From: Paenibacillus sp. oral taxon 786 str. D14
GTDB lineage: Bacteria; Bacillota; Bacilli; Paenibacillales; Paenibacillaceae
Length of the DNA stretch: 64,000 nucleotides
Assembly (NCBI RefSeq): GCF_000159955.1
Contig: NZ_GG695970.1
Span: 352,490 to 416,489, forward strand
Direction: 5' to 3'
Part shown: one piece after another, positions 8,618 to 18,267 of the stretch
How positions within the stretch are numbered: position 1 is the stretch's first letter
Layout of the letters: each line of letters begins with the position of its first letter
Notes under the pieces: generated by a model
Told to the model about the DNA's origin: nothing
Database searches by the model: none
Seen by the model: the letters and a program-made list of their open reading frames with translations, nothing else
Translations under genes and position numbers: made by a program

Positions 8618-8998
8618 TCATGGCACAAGGTAAGGTTAGACGTAGGGAAAAGCGCTGACTTGTTTTTTGCCAATTTAATCATGTATAATGAGTTCAAGTG
8701 ACTGGGTGCGGTGAATTTTGAATTGAATGGTTTGTTCAAGAAGTTGGCTTCTGCCAGTGTAAGCGAGTACGGAGAACGTTTTACCAGACCGCTTGGAATG
8801 GATGAAGCTGTGGAGTTTACCAGAACTTGATTGAGCAACCATTTGATAATGACTTTGAGAAACGGCGAGATCGTCTTAATCAAGGCGATTGTTTATTCCT
8901 GCAATTTACAGGCTTTGGAATTTATATGCAGCGGTCGGAGCCATTTCCATAGGAGTTTTCGATACGACGTCCATAATAATTAGGAGGGTTAGATTCAC
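8618..8998 (+). promoter_or_regulatory. Leader/promoter region upstream of RNase J
   Basis: A sigma-A-type promoter is visible: TTGTTT at 8660-8665, an 18-nt spacer, and TATAAT at 8684-8689. A transcript from it would have a ~300-nt untranslated leader before the RNase J gene at 8999. Within the leader a 39-codon GTG-started frame (8712-8831, VNFELNGLFKK to EFTRT) can be read, but it has no ribosome binding site and I do not recognise it. Nothing else is evident in this stretch. Confidence 0.5.
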
Positions 8999-10678
8999 TT
9001 GTCTAAAAAAATAAATAATGAGAAATTGACGATTTTCGCATTGGGCGGCGTCGCAGAGATTGGGAAGAACATGTATGTCGTTCAATATGCCAATGACATT
9101 GTAGTCATCGACTCCGGACTTAAGTTTCCGGAAGAGGACATGCTTGGCATCGACATCGTCATTCCCGATATCACTTACTTGACGGAGAACCGCGATAAAG
9201 TAAGAGGCATCGTGCTGACGCACGGGCATGAGGACCATATCGGCGGTTTGCCTTACGTGCTGAAGAACTTAAACGTTCCGGTCTACGGGACCAAATTAAC
9301 TTTAGGTCTGGTTGAGAACAAGCTGAAGGAAGCGGGACTGCTCGGCGAAACGAAACGCGTGCTGATCAATGCCGATTCCGTAATCGAGCTTGGAACAACG
9401 ATGAAAGCTTCGTTCTTCCGGACGAATCATAGTATTCCGGATTCGGTGGGTGTATGCATCGAAACTCCGGAAGGGAATGTCGTTCATACCGGTGACTTCA
9501 AATTTGATCATACCCCAGTCAATGATCAATATGCGGATTTGCACCGGATGGGCGAAATCGGGAAGAACGGCGTGCTTGCGCTGTTATCCGACAGTACCAA
9601 TGCGGAGAGACCGGGCTTTACGCCATCGGAGAAGAATGTAGGCATTGTACTTAGCGATATTTTCCACAAAGCGAAGCAGCGCGTTGTTGTGGCGACCTTC
9701 GCCTCCAACGTGCATCGGATTCAGCAAGTCATCGATGCGGCACACGCAACGAACCGGAAGCTGACCATCATTGGACGCAGCATGGTGAACGTTGTGACGA
9801 TCGCAGAAGAGTTGGGTTATCTGAACGTACCGGACGGAATTATCATTGAGCCGGAAGAAGTCAACAAGATGGCTGCAGATCGCGTTGTCATTTTGTGCAC
9901 AGGCAGCCAAGGTGAACCGATGTCTGCCTTAACGCGGATGGCTCGCTCGACGCATCGCAAGGTTGATATTCTTCCAGGCGACACGGTCATCATCGCGGCA
10001 ACACCGGTACCGGGCAATGAGAAATACGTTGGCCGGACGATTGATGAATTGTTCCGTCTCGGTGCGGAAGTCATTTATAGCGGATCAAATTCCGGCGTGC
10101 ACGTTTCGGGTCACGGCAGCCAGGAAGAGCTGAAGCTCATGCTGAACCTGATGCGGCCGAAATACTTCATTCCGATCCACGGGGAATACCGTATGCTGCG
10201 GAAGCATGCTTTGCTTGGTGAGTCGGTTGGTATTGATCCGGACAATATTTTCCTGATTGATATCGGGGATACGATTGAGATCCAGAACGGTGTAGCCCGC
10301 AAAGCCGGGAAAGTTCCTGCCGGCAACGTGCTCATCGACGGTCTTGGCGTAGGCGACGTCGGCAATATCGTATTGCGCGACCGTAAGCTGTTATCCCAAG
10401 ACGGGATCTTGGTTGTTGTTGTAACGCTGAGCAAGCAGGACGGAACGATCGTATCCGGACCGGATATTATCTCCCGCGGCTTCGTTTATGTGCGTGAATC
10501 GGAAGGTTTGCTGGAAGAAGCAAACCGCATTGTCTCCAGCACGCTGGAGAAGCTGATGAGCGAGAACGTAAACGAATGGGCTTCGTTGAAAACCAACGTT
10601 AAGGATGCTCTCGGCCGTTTCTTGTATGAGCAAACGCGCCGCAGACCGATGATCTTGCCGATCATCATGGAAGTATAA
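8999..10678 (+). CDS. rnjB: Ribonuclease J (metallo-beta-lactamase/beta-CASP RNase)
   Basis: This 559-aa endo- and 5'-3' exoribonuclease acts in RNA turnover and 5' maturation. The zinc motif HGHEDHIGG lies at about residues 74-82. The second histidine region (VVHTGDFKFD), the beta-CASP domain (LLSDSTNAERPGFTPSE, VVVATFASNVHRIQQ) and the C-terminal HVSGHGSQEELK and PIHGEYRM motifs follow, with a C-terminal domain at the end. The start is TTG at 8999 with AGGAGGG about 10 nt upstream. Position next to dapA matches B. subtilis rnjB (ymfA), so that symbol is used, although by sequence alone J1 versus J2 type cannot be decided here. Confidence 0.92.
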   Translation: MSKKINNEKLTIFALGGVAEIGKNMYVVQYANDIVVIDSGLKFPEEDMLGIDIVIPDITYLTENRDKVRGIVLTHGHEDHIGGLPYVLKNLNVPVYGTKLTLGLVENKLKEAGLLGETKRVLINADSVIELGTTMKASFFRTNHSIPDSVGVCIETPEGNVVHTGDFKFDHTPVNDQYADLHRMGEIGKNGVLALLSDSTNAERPGFTPSEKNVGIVLSDIFHKAKQRVVVATFASNVHRIQQVIDAAHATNRKLTIIGRSMVNVVTIAEELGYLNVPDGIIIEPEEVNKMAADRVVILCTGSQGEPMSALTRMARSTHRKVDILPGDTVIIAATPVPGNEKYVGRTIDELFRLGAEVIYSGSNSGVHVSGHGSQEELKLMLNLMRPKYFIPIHGEYRMLRKHALLGESVGIDPDNIFLIDIGDTIEIQNGVARKAGKVPAGNVLIDGLGVGDVGNIVLRDRKLLSQDGILVVVVTLSKQDGTIVSGPDIISRGFVYVRESEGLLEEANRIVSSTLEKLMSENVNEWASLKTNVKDALGRFLYEQTRRRPMILPIIMEV

Positions 10679-10709
10679 AGAAGAAATCAATAACTTTAAG
10701 CACACAGTC

Positions 10710-10759
10710 GCCCCTTTCCTGCCGGTTATTTGGACGGTTTCCGCAGGAAAGGGGCTTTT
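10710..10759 (+). terminator. Rho-independent terminator after RNase J
   Basis: GCCCCTTTCCTGC pairs with GCAGGAAAGGGGC, followed by TTTT. The perfect 13-bp stem has a ~20-nt loop. Confidence 0.88.
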
Positions 10760-10897
10760 CGTCGTTTAGCGCGAAATGGCGGAAGGTTCCTGACTTGAGG
10801 TATCGTTGTATAGATTGAAGAAGGTTGTCGGCATACTAAGGGCTGCATAGAGTAACGAGACTTTGTCGATTGCCGACACCGAAAGGAAGGCTTAATC

Positions 10898-11659
10898 ATG
10901 AATAAGGACCTAAGCAAATCAAGCGTTCGCAGTGAATCTGAACTTCCGCCAACAACCGAACCGGAGAAAAAAGAAGCCACGGTACCGGAAATGATCCAGC
11001 AGCTCGGGCAAACGGCGGTGCCGACTCCCGGTGAATCAAATGTGTATTGCTTAACGATTATCGGTCAGATCGAAGGACATTTAGTGCTTCCGCCGCAAAA
11101 TAAAACAACGAAATACGAGCACGTCATCCCCCAATTAGTGGCAGCGGAACAGAACCCGCGGATTGAAGGACTGTTAATTATATTAAATACCGTAGGCGGC
11201 GATGTGGAGGCCGGACTTGCCATTGCGGAGATGATTGCTTCCTTGTCCAAGCCTACCGTCACGGTTGTCATCGGCGGCGGACATAGCATCGGCGTTCCGA
11301 TCGCCGTAGCCTCCGATTATTCGTTGATTGCCGAAAGCGCCACGATGACCATCCATCCGATTCGTATGACCGGGCTGGTGATCGGAGTTCCTCAGACTTT
11401 TGAGTATATTGAGAAGATGCAAGAAAGGGTCGTGCGTTTTGTAACGACACATTCGAAAATTTCCGAGGAGAAATTCAAGGAGCTCATGTTTAAGACGGGT
11501 GAGTTAAACCGGGACATCGGTACAGCAGTTGGCGGCAGCGATGCGGTGAAGTACGGGCTGATCGATGCCATCGGCGGGATTGGCGATGGATTGGCCAAGC
11601 TGAATTCGATGATTGAATCGAAGCGACAAGCGAAGCAAGCAGGAGGGATTACCCAATGA
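10898..11659 (+). CDS. tepA: ClpP-class serine protease TepA (translocation-enhancing)
   Basis: This 253-aa protein of the ClpP/crotonase superfamily is homologous to B. subtilis TepA (YmfB), a membrane-associated protease reported to help protein export. A polar N-terminal tail of ~45 residues precedes the ClpP core. [16 protein letters not shown] carries the likely nucleophile Ser130, and [17 protein letters not shown] and [17 protein letters not shown] are typical. The start is ATG at 10898, preceded by GAAAGGAAGG. Its stop overlaps the next gene, ylzJ, by 4 nt (ATGA). The neighbours RNase J and SpoIIIE are the same as in Bacillus. Confidence 0.92.
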   Translation: MNKDLSKSSVRSESELPPTTEPEKKEATVPEMIQQLGQTAVPTPGESNVYCLTIIGQIEGHLVLPPQNKTTKYEHVIPQLVAAEQNPRIEGLLIILNTVGGDVEAGLAIAEMIASLSKPTVTVVIGGGHSIGVPIAVASDYSLIAESATMTIHPIRMTGLVIGVPQTFEYIEKMQERVVRFVTTHSKISEEKFKELMFKTGELNRDIGTAVGGSDAVKYGLIDAIGGIGDGLAKLNSMIESKRQAKQAGGITQ

Positions 11660-11880
11660 CGCATTATACGATCTTACCGGAAGAGGCTTATTGGGAGAAT
11701 GCCGAAAACCAGGCGGCGTACGGTGAAATCGAACTAAACGGCGTGCTGATGCAAATACGGATGGAGGAAGGCAATCGGGCGACCATCGTACGGCTGTTGC
11801 GTTGCCGGCTGGAGGATTATTTGAATCCCGATCTGGCGCCCGGGCGGCAAATCACCTTCTATCCAACCTTATTAAATTGA
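11656..11880 (+). CDS. ylzJ: YlzJ-like small protein
   Basis: This 74-aa protein ([14 protein letters not shown]...) has the YlzJ signature: an N-terminal ILPEE segment, a middle region with a basic [13 protein letters not shown], and the end [11 protein letters not shown]. Its function is unknown. It starts in the ATGA overlap with tepA, so it is translationally coupled, and it lies between tepA and spoIIIE exactly as in B. subtilis. No signal peptide or membrane segment is visible. Confidence 0.85.
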   Translation: MTHYTILPEEAYWENAENQAAYGEIELNGVLMQIRMEEGNRATIVRLLRCRLEDYLNPDLAPGRQITFYPTLLN

Positions 11881-11886
11881 GAATCT

Positions 11887-11908
11887 ATGCCGGTGACGGC
11901 ATCTTTTC
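11887..11908 (+). terminator. Short terminator after ylzJ
   Basis: ATGCCG, GTGA loop, CGGCAT, followed by CTTTTC. The 6-bp GC-rich stem has a weak T-run between ylzJ and the spoIIIE promoter. Confidence 0.6.
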
Positions 11909-11922
11909 TAGGCCCCCCTCGG

Positions 11923-11942
11923 TGAATATGGTATAATATTCA
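11923..11942 (+). promoter_or_regulatory. Extended -10 promoter of spoIIIE inside a palindrome
   Basis: TATAAT at 11932-11937 is preceded by TG one base earlier (TGGTATAAT), an extended -10 element; no good -35 is seen. The element sits inside a perfect 7-bp-arm inverted repeat, TGAATAT (11923-11929) and ATATTCA (11936-11942). That could be an operator or could arise from the AT-rich sequence. The spoIIIE start codon is 20 nt downstream. Confidence 0.5.
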
Positions 11943-11961
11943 TCTAGGGGGTGTTTTCGTC

Positions 11962-14622
11962 TTGCCACGGAAACGGAAGAAGAGGAAAGCTGCCATCGGC
12001 AGCATGCTGAAATACGAAATATACGGAATCATCCTGATCACCTTATCCATTATCGCCTTGAGCGGGGAGGCTGCCGTAGGAAGGACGCTATCGAAAATGG
12101 CTGCGTTAATCCTCGGCAAATTTTATTTTGTGATCCCCTTAATTGGCATTTACATAGGACTAGCTGTCATGATCAACCGGAAATGGCCGAATCGCTGGAA
12201 TGCCCGCCGCAGCGGTGTGCTGCTGGCGGTGTTGGCGCTGACGCTGATGAGCACCATTTCGGCCATGCAGCATAAGCTGGCGCCGGCGGTGCCTTTGTCC
12301 GCAGGCAACGTGCTGGGTCAGATTCATCGCGATCTGCAAGGAGCGCTGTTCCAGCCTGCGGTGAGCGATGCCGGCATGAGCCTGCTGGGGCTGGATATTA
12401 GCGGAGGGTATGTCGGCGCACTAGAATTTGCCTTGTTGTACTCTTTGTTTGGCATGGCCGGTGCGAAGCTGATTATGATCGTGCTATTAGCTATCAGTTT
12501 TATGCTGGTGACCGGACTATCGTATGTGGATTTATTCCGGATGCTGCATTCCCGATTGGCCGTGCTGGCCGAAAGCTTCGGGAAAAAAATGCGCATGCTG
12601 CGTCCGATCCCAGTGCGGAACAAAGCCAAACGGGCGGTGAAGAAGGCGGAGCCTGCGGTCACCTCATATGATGATCCAGAGGATGAAGAATCCCCTCTCG
12701 ACGAAGAAACGGTGCCTGCGGCAACGAGCAAGAAGCCGGTGTTTTTTCAGCTGCTGAACTTCAAGGGAAGATCGGATGAACCCGTGGAGACAGCGTCCAT
12801 CGAGGAAGAGGAACCTGCGGTCGTGGAGCCTGCTACGCAAGCTGCTGATACAGGAATCAACTGGAATGAGGTGAACTACATCGGCAGGGATGAGGACGTG
12901 GAGCTTAGGAAGTCGGACGGATTCGCTGGCAGTGACACCGGGCCGATTATCCGCGATTTCTTCGACAATATTCAGCGGGAAAGCCTGCATCAAGATGAGG
13001 ACAACGATGAGGACGAGCCTGGGCTACATAGCTCCCATGGAGTCTTGTTCGATGAGGCGGCACAGGATGCACTAGATCCCGTAGGAGGGGAATTCTCCGG
13101 GGGCGGTGACGAATCTGGACTCGGGAATCCTGCGGCCGAAGAGGCTGACAGCGACGGACAAGCCACGGTGCCGCCGCCTGCGCCTAAGCCTGTTCCGAAG
13201 CCGTACAAGCTGCCTTCGTTCCGGCTCTTATCGAAGCCGGTCGGGGCAGGGAAGTCCGGCGATCAAGCGGACTATATGCAAACTGCGCGTAAGCTAGAAG
13301 CCACGCTCGAAAGCTTTGGCGTGCGGGCCCGGGTGCTGGAGGTAGTACGCGGACCGGCGGTGACGCGCTATGAAATTCAGCCGGATATCGGCGTGAAGGT
13401 AAGCCGAATCGTTAACTTGACGGACGATATCGCCTTGGCTTTGGCAGCGAAGGATATTCGGATGGAAGCGCCGATTCCAGGGAAATCCGCGATTGGTATC
13501 GAGGTGCCGAACAACGAAGTATCGCTGGTGACGATGCGCGAGGTGATGGAGACGCCAACGTTTATGGAGGCGGAGTCCAAGCTGAGTATCGCATTCGGGC
13601 GGGATATTTCCGGCCAGACGATCGTTGGCAACCTGGCGAAGATGCCCCACTTGCTGGTGGCCGGGGCTACAGGCTCCGGGAAATCGGTGTGCATTAACGG
13701 CATTATCACCAGCATTCTGTTCAAAGCGAAGCCGGATGAAGTGAAATTTATGATGGTCGACCCGAAAATGGTCGAATTAAATGTGTATAACGGCATCCCG
13801 CATCTGTTGACCCCGGTTGTGACCGATCCACGGCGAGCTTCACTGGCGCTGAAGAAGATCGTTGTGGAGATGGAGAAACGGTATGAGTTGTTCTCCAAAT
13901 CGGGAGCGCGGAATATTGAAGGCTACAACCAAATGATGGCGGACCAACCTGAGGCGGTATTGCCGTATATCGTGGTGATTGTGGACGAGTTAGCTGACCT
14001 CATGATGGTTGCAGCCAGCGACGTCGAGGATGCGATTGCACGACTGGCGCAAATGGCCCGCGCGGCGGGGATCCATTTGATCATCGCTACGCAGCGGCCG
14101 TCCGTTGACGTCATCACCGGCGTAATCAAGGCCAACATCCCGTCACGGATCGCGTTTGGCGTATCGTCCCAGGTCGATTCCCGGACGATTCTGGATATGG
14201 CCGGTGCGGAGAAGCTTCTGGGCCGCGGTGACATGCTCTATATGCCGATGGGCGCGTCCAAACCGATCCGGGTGCAGGGAGCGTTTATGAGCGACCAAGA
14301 GGTCGAGGCGATCGTAAACTATGTGCGCGGGCAAGGCCAAGCCGAATACGACGAAAGCCTGGTTCCTGAAGTGGGCGATGAAGTACAGGAGACCGAAGAG
14401 GTACAGGACGAGCTCTTTGATCAAGCCGTCCAAATCGTACTGGAAGCCAAGCAGGCCTCCGTCTCCTTGCTGCAACGGCGTATGCGGGTTGGGTATACTC
14501 GCGCTGCTCGGCTGATCGACTCCATGGAGGCGCGAGGAATCGTTGGGCCGTATGAAGGCAGCAAACCGCGGGAAGTGTTAATGTCCATCGATCAATATAA
14601 AATGGGAAGAATCTCTTCTTGA
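11962..14622 (+). CDS. spoIIIE: FtsK/SpoIIIE family DNA translocase
   Basis: This 886-aa ATP-driven DNA pump moves chromosome DNA across the division or sporulation septum. The N-terminal ~190 residues hold four or five membrane segments. They are followed by an acidic low-complexity linker (about 210-430) and the FtsK alpha/beta motor. Walker A is [15 protein letters not shown] (about residue 567), Walker B is [12 protein letters not shown], and the conserved [21 protein letters not shown] follows. A winged-helix gamma domain for recognising orienting sequences lies at about 810-886 ([19 protein letters not shown]). The start is TTG at 11962 with AGGGGG upstream. Its position after tepA-ylzJ supports SpoIIIE rather than SftA. 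Confidence 0.95.
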   Translation: MPRKRKKRKAAIGSMLKYEIYGIILITLSIIALSGEAAVGRTLSKMAALILGKFYFVIPLIGIYIGLAVMINRKWPNRWNARRSGVLLAVLALTLMSTISAMQHKLAPAVPLSAGNVLGQIHRDLQGALFQPAVSDAGMSLLGLDISGGYVGALEFALLYSLFGMAGAKLIMIVLLAISFMLVTGLSYVDLFRMLHSRLAVLAESFGKKMRMLRPIPVRNKAKRAVKKAEPAVTSYDDPEDEESPLDEETVPAATSKKPVFFQLLNFKGRSDEPVETASIEEEEPAVVEPATQAADTGINWNEVNYIGRDEDVELRKSDGFAGSDTGPIIRDFFDNIQRESLHQDEDNDEDEPGLHSSHGVLFDEAAQDALDPVGGEFSGGGDESGLGNPAAEEADSDGQATVPPPAPKPVPKPYKLPSFRLLSKPVGAGKSGDQADYMQTARKLEATLESFGVRARVLEVVRGPAVTRYEIQPDIGVKVSRIVNLTDDIALALAAKDIRMEAPIPGKSAIGIEVPNNEVSLVTMREVMETPTFMEAESKLSIAFGRDISGQTIVGNLAKMPHLLVAGATGSGKSVCINGIITSILFKAKPDEVKFMMVDPKMVELNVYNGIPHLLTPVVTDPRRASLALKKIVVEMEKRYELFSKSGARNIEGYNQMMADQPEAVLPYIVVIVDELADLMMVAASDVEDAIARLAQMARAAGIHLIIATQRPSVDVITGVIKANIPSRIAFGVSSQVDSRTILDMAGAEKLLGRGDMLYMPMGASKPIRVQGAFMSDQEVEAIVNYVRGQGQAEYDESLVPEVGDEVQETEEVQDELFDQAVQIVLEAKQASVSLLQRRMRVGYTRAARLIDSMEARGIVGPYEGSKPREVLMSIDQYKMGRISS

Positions 14623-14634
14623 TTCTGTAGAATC

Positions 14635-14655
14635 GAAGGGAGCCTTCCCTTTTCT
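14635..14655 (+). terminator. Short terminator after spoIIIE
   Basis: GAAGGGA, GCC, TTCCCTTTTC: a short stem followed by T-rich sequence just past the spoIIIE stop. Confidence 0.55.
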
Positions 14656-14767
14656 TTATTTCGTATAGCTCGAACCTTATGGGTGCATAGGAAGGGACAA
14701 CGCTTGTCATACTAAAGTTACCCATCCTTGTTGAACAACTTCTAAGAAGAGAGGTAGAGCTAAACGT

Positions 14768-15601
14768 ATGAAGAAAGCAAAGATCTGGTTTGCCTCCGGT
14801 TTAGTGCTGCTTTTGTTCGGAATCGGATACGGGGCCGATGTGCTCCGGCATACGCTTACCGAGGGCAAAGTCAATACCTATAAAGCGCAGCCCGCGTTCA
14901 GTGAGCAGGTTATCGACTATGGAGCTTACGGGAAGGACGTGTATGAGCTGCAGGGACGGCTCGCTTATCTTGGTTTTTATCATGGGAAGTTGGACAGTTA
15001 TTTTGGGCCCAAAACCCTCGGGGCCCTCAAATGGTTCCAATCGGAATTTGGCATGAAGGTTGACGGACTGGCTGGACCAAAAACGAAACTGAAGCTGTAC
15101 AATGCCACAAAAAACTGGAAGCCAGGCATGGAATACGCTAATGCCGGCGGAAACGAGAAATCGCAAGCCGGTGCAGCTAATAAGTCCGGCAGTGGCAGCG
15201 TCAAAGCGGAATCCGATGAACTGTCCGCCTCCAACACCATGGGGCTGTCGGAAAACGATTTGAAAATTATGGCGAACGCGGTATATGGGGAAGCGCGAGG
15301 GGAACCTTTTGAAGGCCAGGTTGCGGTAGCGGCGGTTATTTTGAACCGGGTGAAGTCGCCGAGCTTCCCTAACACCGTATCCGGCGTTATTTTTCAACCC
15401 GGAGCATTTACAGCCGTTGCTGACGGCCAAATCTGGCTGGAGCCAAACGCACAGGCGCGTAAAGCCGTGCAGCAGGCGTTAAACGGCTGGGATCCAACCG
15501 GCGGTTGCTTGTATTACTTTAACCCGAAAACGGCGACATCGAAATGGATCTGGTCACGTCCGCAGGTGAAGACGATCGGAGAGCATATTTTCTGCATGTA
15601 A
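14768..15601 (+). CDS. sleB: Spore cortex-lytic enzyme, SleB-like cell wall hydrolase
   Basis: This 277-aa exported protein has three parts. A signal or anchor segment covers residues 7-24 (WFASGLVLLLFGIGYGA). A peptidoglycan-binding-1 domain covers about residues 50-115 (YGKDVYELQGRLAYLGFYHG, TLGALKWFQSEFGMKVDGLAG). After a Ser/Gly/Asn-rich linker, a Hydrolase_2 catalytic domain follows from about 160. Its motifs MANAVYGEARGEPFEGQVAV and VILNRVKSPSFPNTVSGVI are typical of SleB/CwlJ enzymes that degrade cortex at germination. The start is ATG at 14768, preceded by AGAGAGGTAG. SleB and other Hydrolase_2 paralogues cannot be separated with certainty from sequence alone. Confidence 0.82.
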   Translation: MKKAKIWFASGLVLLLFGIGYGADVLRHTLTEGKVNTYKAQPAFSEQVIDYGAYGKDVYELQGRLAYLGFYHGKLDSYFGPKTLGALKWFQSEFGMKVDGLAGPKTKLKLYNATKNWKPGMEYANAGGNEKSQAGAANKSGSGSVKAESDELSASNTMGLSENDLKIMANAVYGEARGEPFEGQVAVAAVILNRVKSPSFPNTVSGVIFQPGAFTAVADGQIWLEPNAQARKAVQQALNGWDPTGGCLYYFNPKTATSKWIWSRPQVKTIGEHIFCM

Positions 15602-15616
15602 ATAGCTGAGTATCGA

Positions 15617-15650
15617 AGGAGCAACCGCTTGTCGTCAGGTTGCTTCTTTC
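15617..15650 (+). terminator. Terminator after the SleB-like gene
   Basis: AGCAACC and GGTTGCTT flank an ~11-nt loop, followed by CTTTCC, shortly after the sleB stop. Confidence 0.6.
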
Positions 15651-15701
15651 CTTTGAATTGGTATAGAATGGAACTGACTTTCTTGTAAAGGAGTTTTGGT
15701 T

Positions 15702-16982
15702 TTGAACAAAACGCGATTTGAGCGCGGCACCGTAGGCCATATTCGTCTGCATGTCCTGCCGACCAACCGATTCAAAACTTTTGCCATTTCCCTATATGCG
15801 GGCTTGCCGTTGCAAGAGCAAACGGTCACCGCAACGGCCCTCACTCCGTTCGTGCTGCGCCGGGGTACGGAATCGTATCCGGAAACCACGCAGTTCCGCG
15901 AGCAGCTCGAGCATATGTACGGAGCGGGCTTCGGCTTTGATGTATATAAACGCGGCAATTACCAAATGGTCCAGTTCCGTATGGACACGATTAATGATTC
16001 TTTTGTCAAGAGCAACGATTCACTCCTGGGTCAAAGCTTTGCTTTCCTCGGGGAAGTCGTCACCAAACCGGCTAAGGAAAACGGGGTGTTCCGCACCGCC
16101 TACGTGAATTCCGAACGGGAGTCCGTCCGCAAGAAGCTGGAAGGGATCATCAATGATAAAATCCGCTATGCGGCTGAACGCTGTACGGAAGAGATGTTTA
16201 AGGACGATCCGTATCGCCTCCATCCGCTGGGTGAGCGAAGCGAACTGGACGGGATTACGCCCGAATCCTTATACGCCTCCTATCAAAGCTGGCTGCAGCA
16301 GGCACACCTCGATTTGTATGTGGTTGGCGACACGACGCTGGCCGAGGTGGAGGAGCTGGTTGCCAAGCATTTTAGCTTAAATCGCTCAACCACTCCAGAA
16401 TATCAACCGGAGCAGGTGGATCTTCGCGGCAAAGAAGTCCGGACCGTGAAGGAAGTGCTCGACGTCAATCAGGGGAAGTTGAATTTAGGCCTCCGCACGC
16501 CGATCACTTACGGGGACGATCGCTACGCTTCCTTGCTGCTCTATAACGGCATTCTGGGCAGCTATCCACACTCCAAGTTGTTCCTTAATGTTCGGGAGAA
16601 AGAAAGCTTGGCGTACTACGCCGCCTCCCGTTACGACGGGCATAAAGGCATCGTCAGCATTCAATCCGGCATCGAAATCGCCAATTACGAGAAAGCTCTT
16701 CGCATTATCGAAGCTCAGCTGGCCAGCATGCGCGCCGGAGAAATCAGCGAGCTTGAGATGAGTCAGACGAAGGCGATGATCCGTAACAGTCTGCTGGAGA
16801 TGCAGGATTCCGCTTTTGATATGATCGCCTATGACTTCAACCGCGTCTTGTCCGGAAAAGACCGGCCGGCGGAGGAGCTGCTTCAACAAGTCGAGCAGGT
16901 TCAGCCTCAGGACGTTGTAGCGGCCGCGGAAACCGTCCAGCTTGATACGATATACTTTTTGACAGGCCAGAAGGAGGGGTAG
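15702..16982 (+). CDS. ymfF: M16 family peptidase-like protein, YmfF (non-catalytic partner)
   Basis: This ~426-aa protein has the M16 fold but lacks the HXXEH zinc motif; the equivalent region reads LPLQEQTVTATALTPFVL. It is therefore probably the inactive partner of the neighbouring YmfH-like peptidase, like the alpha/beta pairs of processing peptidases (inference). The C-terminal M16 domain is normal (NVREKESLAYYAASRYD). Two in-frame TTG codons occur at 15696 and 15702. The ribosome binding site AAAGGAG ends at 15693, leaving only 2 nt before the first but 8 nt before the second, so 15702 was chosen. It is followed after 4 nt by ymfH. Confidence 0.88.
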   Translation: MNKTRFERGTVGHIRLHVLPTNRFKTFAISLYAGLPLQEQTVTATALTPFVLRRGTESYPETTQFREQLEHMYGAGFGFDVYKRGNYQMVQFRMDTINDSFVKSNDSLLGQSFAFLGEVVTKPAKENGVFRTAYVNSERESVRKKLEGIINDKIRYAAERCTEEMFKDDPYRLHPLGERSELDGITPESLYASYQSWLQQAHLDLYVVGDTTLAEVEELVAKHFSLNRSTTPEYQPEQVDLRGKEVRTVKEVLDVNQGKLNLGLRTPITYGDDRYASLLLYNGILGSYPHSKLFLNVREKESLAYYAASRYDGHKGIVSIQSGIEIANYEKALRIIEAQLASMRAGEISELEMSQTKAMIRNSLLEMQDSAFDMIAYDFNRVLSGKDRPAEELLQQVEQVQPQDVVAAAETVQLDTIYFLTGQKEG

Positions 16983-16986
16983 GCGG

Positions 16987-18267
16987 ATGGAAACGATACG
17001 TTATGACGCTTTGCAGGAAACGCTGTATCGCGAAACGATGGACAACGGTTTGCAGGTGTATGTGCTTCCGAAACCGGGCTTCCAGAAAACGTACGCCACG
17101 TTCGCGACCAAATACGGCTCAATCGATAACCATTTTCGGGTAGAAGGCCAGGACGACATTTCGGTTCCGGATGGCATTGCCCATTTTCTGGAGCACAAAA
17201 TGTTTGAGGAGCCCGAAGGTGATATTTTTGCCACCTTTGCTTCCCAAGGCGCTTCCGCGAATGCGTTTACCAGCTTCGACCAGACGGTCTATCTGTTCTC
17301 TGCGACGGAGAATATTGCGGCCAACCTGGAGACGCTGATTAATTTCGTGCAGCATCCTTACTTTACCGACCAGAACGTCGAGAAGGAAAAAGGCATTATC
17401 GGCCAAGAGATCGGCATGTACCGGGATAACCCGGATTGGCGGGTCTATTTTGGCCTGATCGAAGCGATGTATAAGGTGCATCCGGTTCACATCGATATCG
17501 CCGGCACGGTGGAATCCATTGGCACCATTACGAAGGAAACGTTATATAAATGCTACAATGCGTTTTATCATCCGAGCAACATGCTGTTGTTCGTCGTTGG
17601 CGGCGTGGATCCGGAGGAAGTATTCAAGCTGGTCCGGTACAATCAAGCGAAAAAGGAATACAAGCCGCAAGGATCCATCGAGCGGTTGTTTGATCCGGAG
17701 CCGCGTGAGGTGTCGGAGAAACGGCGGGAATCCCGTCTGCCAGTGTCGCAGCCCAAATGCTTGTTTGGCTTTAAGGAGACGCGCCTCGGCTTTACCGGCG
17801 AGGAGTTGCTGCGTCGCGATTTGGCCACCAAGCTGGCGCTCGACCTGCTGTTTGGGGCCAGCACGAAGCTGTACCAAAAGCTTTATGATCTGGACCTCAT
17901 CTCTGACAGCTTTGGCCACGAATACAATAGCAACCCGAATTATGCGTTTTCCGCGATTGGCGGGGATACGAAGGATCCAGACCGGATGCTGGCTGTGATT
18001 AAGGAAGAAACCGAGGCGGTACTTGCTTCCGGATTCCGTCAGGAGGATTTCGAACGCGCGCGCAAGAAGAAGATCGGCGGGTACTTGCGCATGCTGAATT
18101 CACCGGAGAACATCGCCCATGAATTCACCCGTTACAAATTCCGCGGCGGCGACCTGTTTGCTGTACTTCCGATTTACGAATCGCTGACGCTGGATGAGAT
18201 CAACGCGCGGCTGCGCGAGCATATCGATTGGGAACAGCTCGCCGTCTCGATTGTGGTGAGCCCGTAA
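16987..18267 (+). CDS. ymfH: M16 family zinc peptidase, YmfH
   Basis: This 426-aa M16 peptidase has the inverted zinc motif H66-F-L-E69-H70 and the distal Glu in IIGQEIGMY (E141). The C-terminal half carries the RYKFRGGDLF-type region. The start is ATG at 16987, with AAGGAGGGG closely upstream and overlapping the 3' end of ymfF, so the two are surely co-translated and may form a heterodimer. The stop is directly followed by the start of ymfI with no spacer. The order ymfF-ymfH-ymfI-ymfJ-ymfK-ymfM is conserved with Bacillus. Confidence 0.93.
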   Translation: METIRYDALQETLYRETMDNGLQVYVLPKPGFQKTYATFATKYGSIDNHFRVEGQDDISVPDGIAHFLEHKMFEEPEGDIFATFASQGASANAFTSFDQTVYLFSATENIAANLETLINFVQHPYFTDQNVEKEKGIIGQEIGMYRDNPDWRVYFGLIEAMYKVHPVHIDIAGTVESIGTITKETLYKCYNAFYHPSNMLLFVVGGVDPEEVFKLVRYNQAKKEYKPQGSIERLFDPEPREVSEKRRESRLPVSQPKCLFGFKETRLGFTGEELLRRDLATKLALDLLFGASTKLYQKLYDLDLISDSFGHEYNSNPNYAFSAIGGDTKDPDRMLAVIKEETEAVLASGFRQEDFERARKKKIGGYLRMLNSPENIAHEFTRYKFRGGDLFAVLPIYESLTLDEINARLREHIDWEQLAVSIVVSP

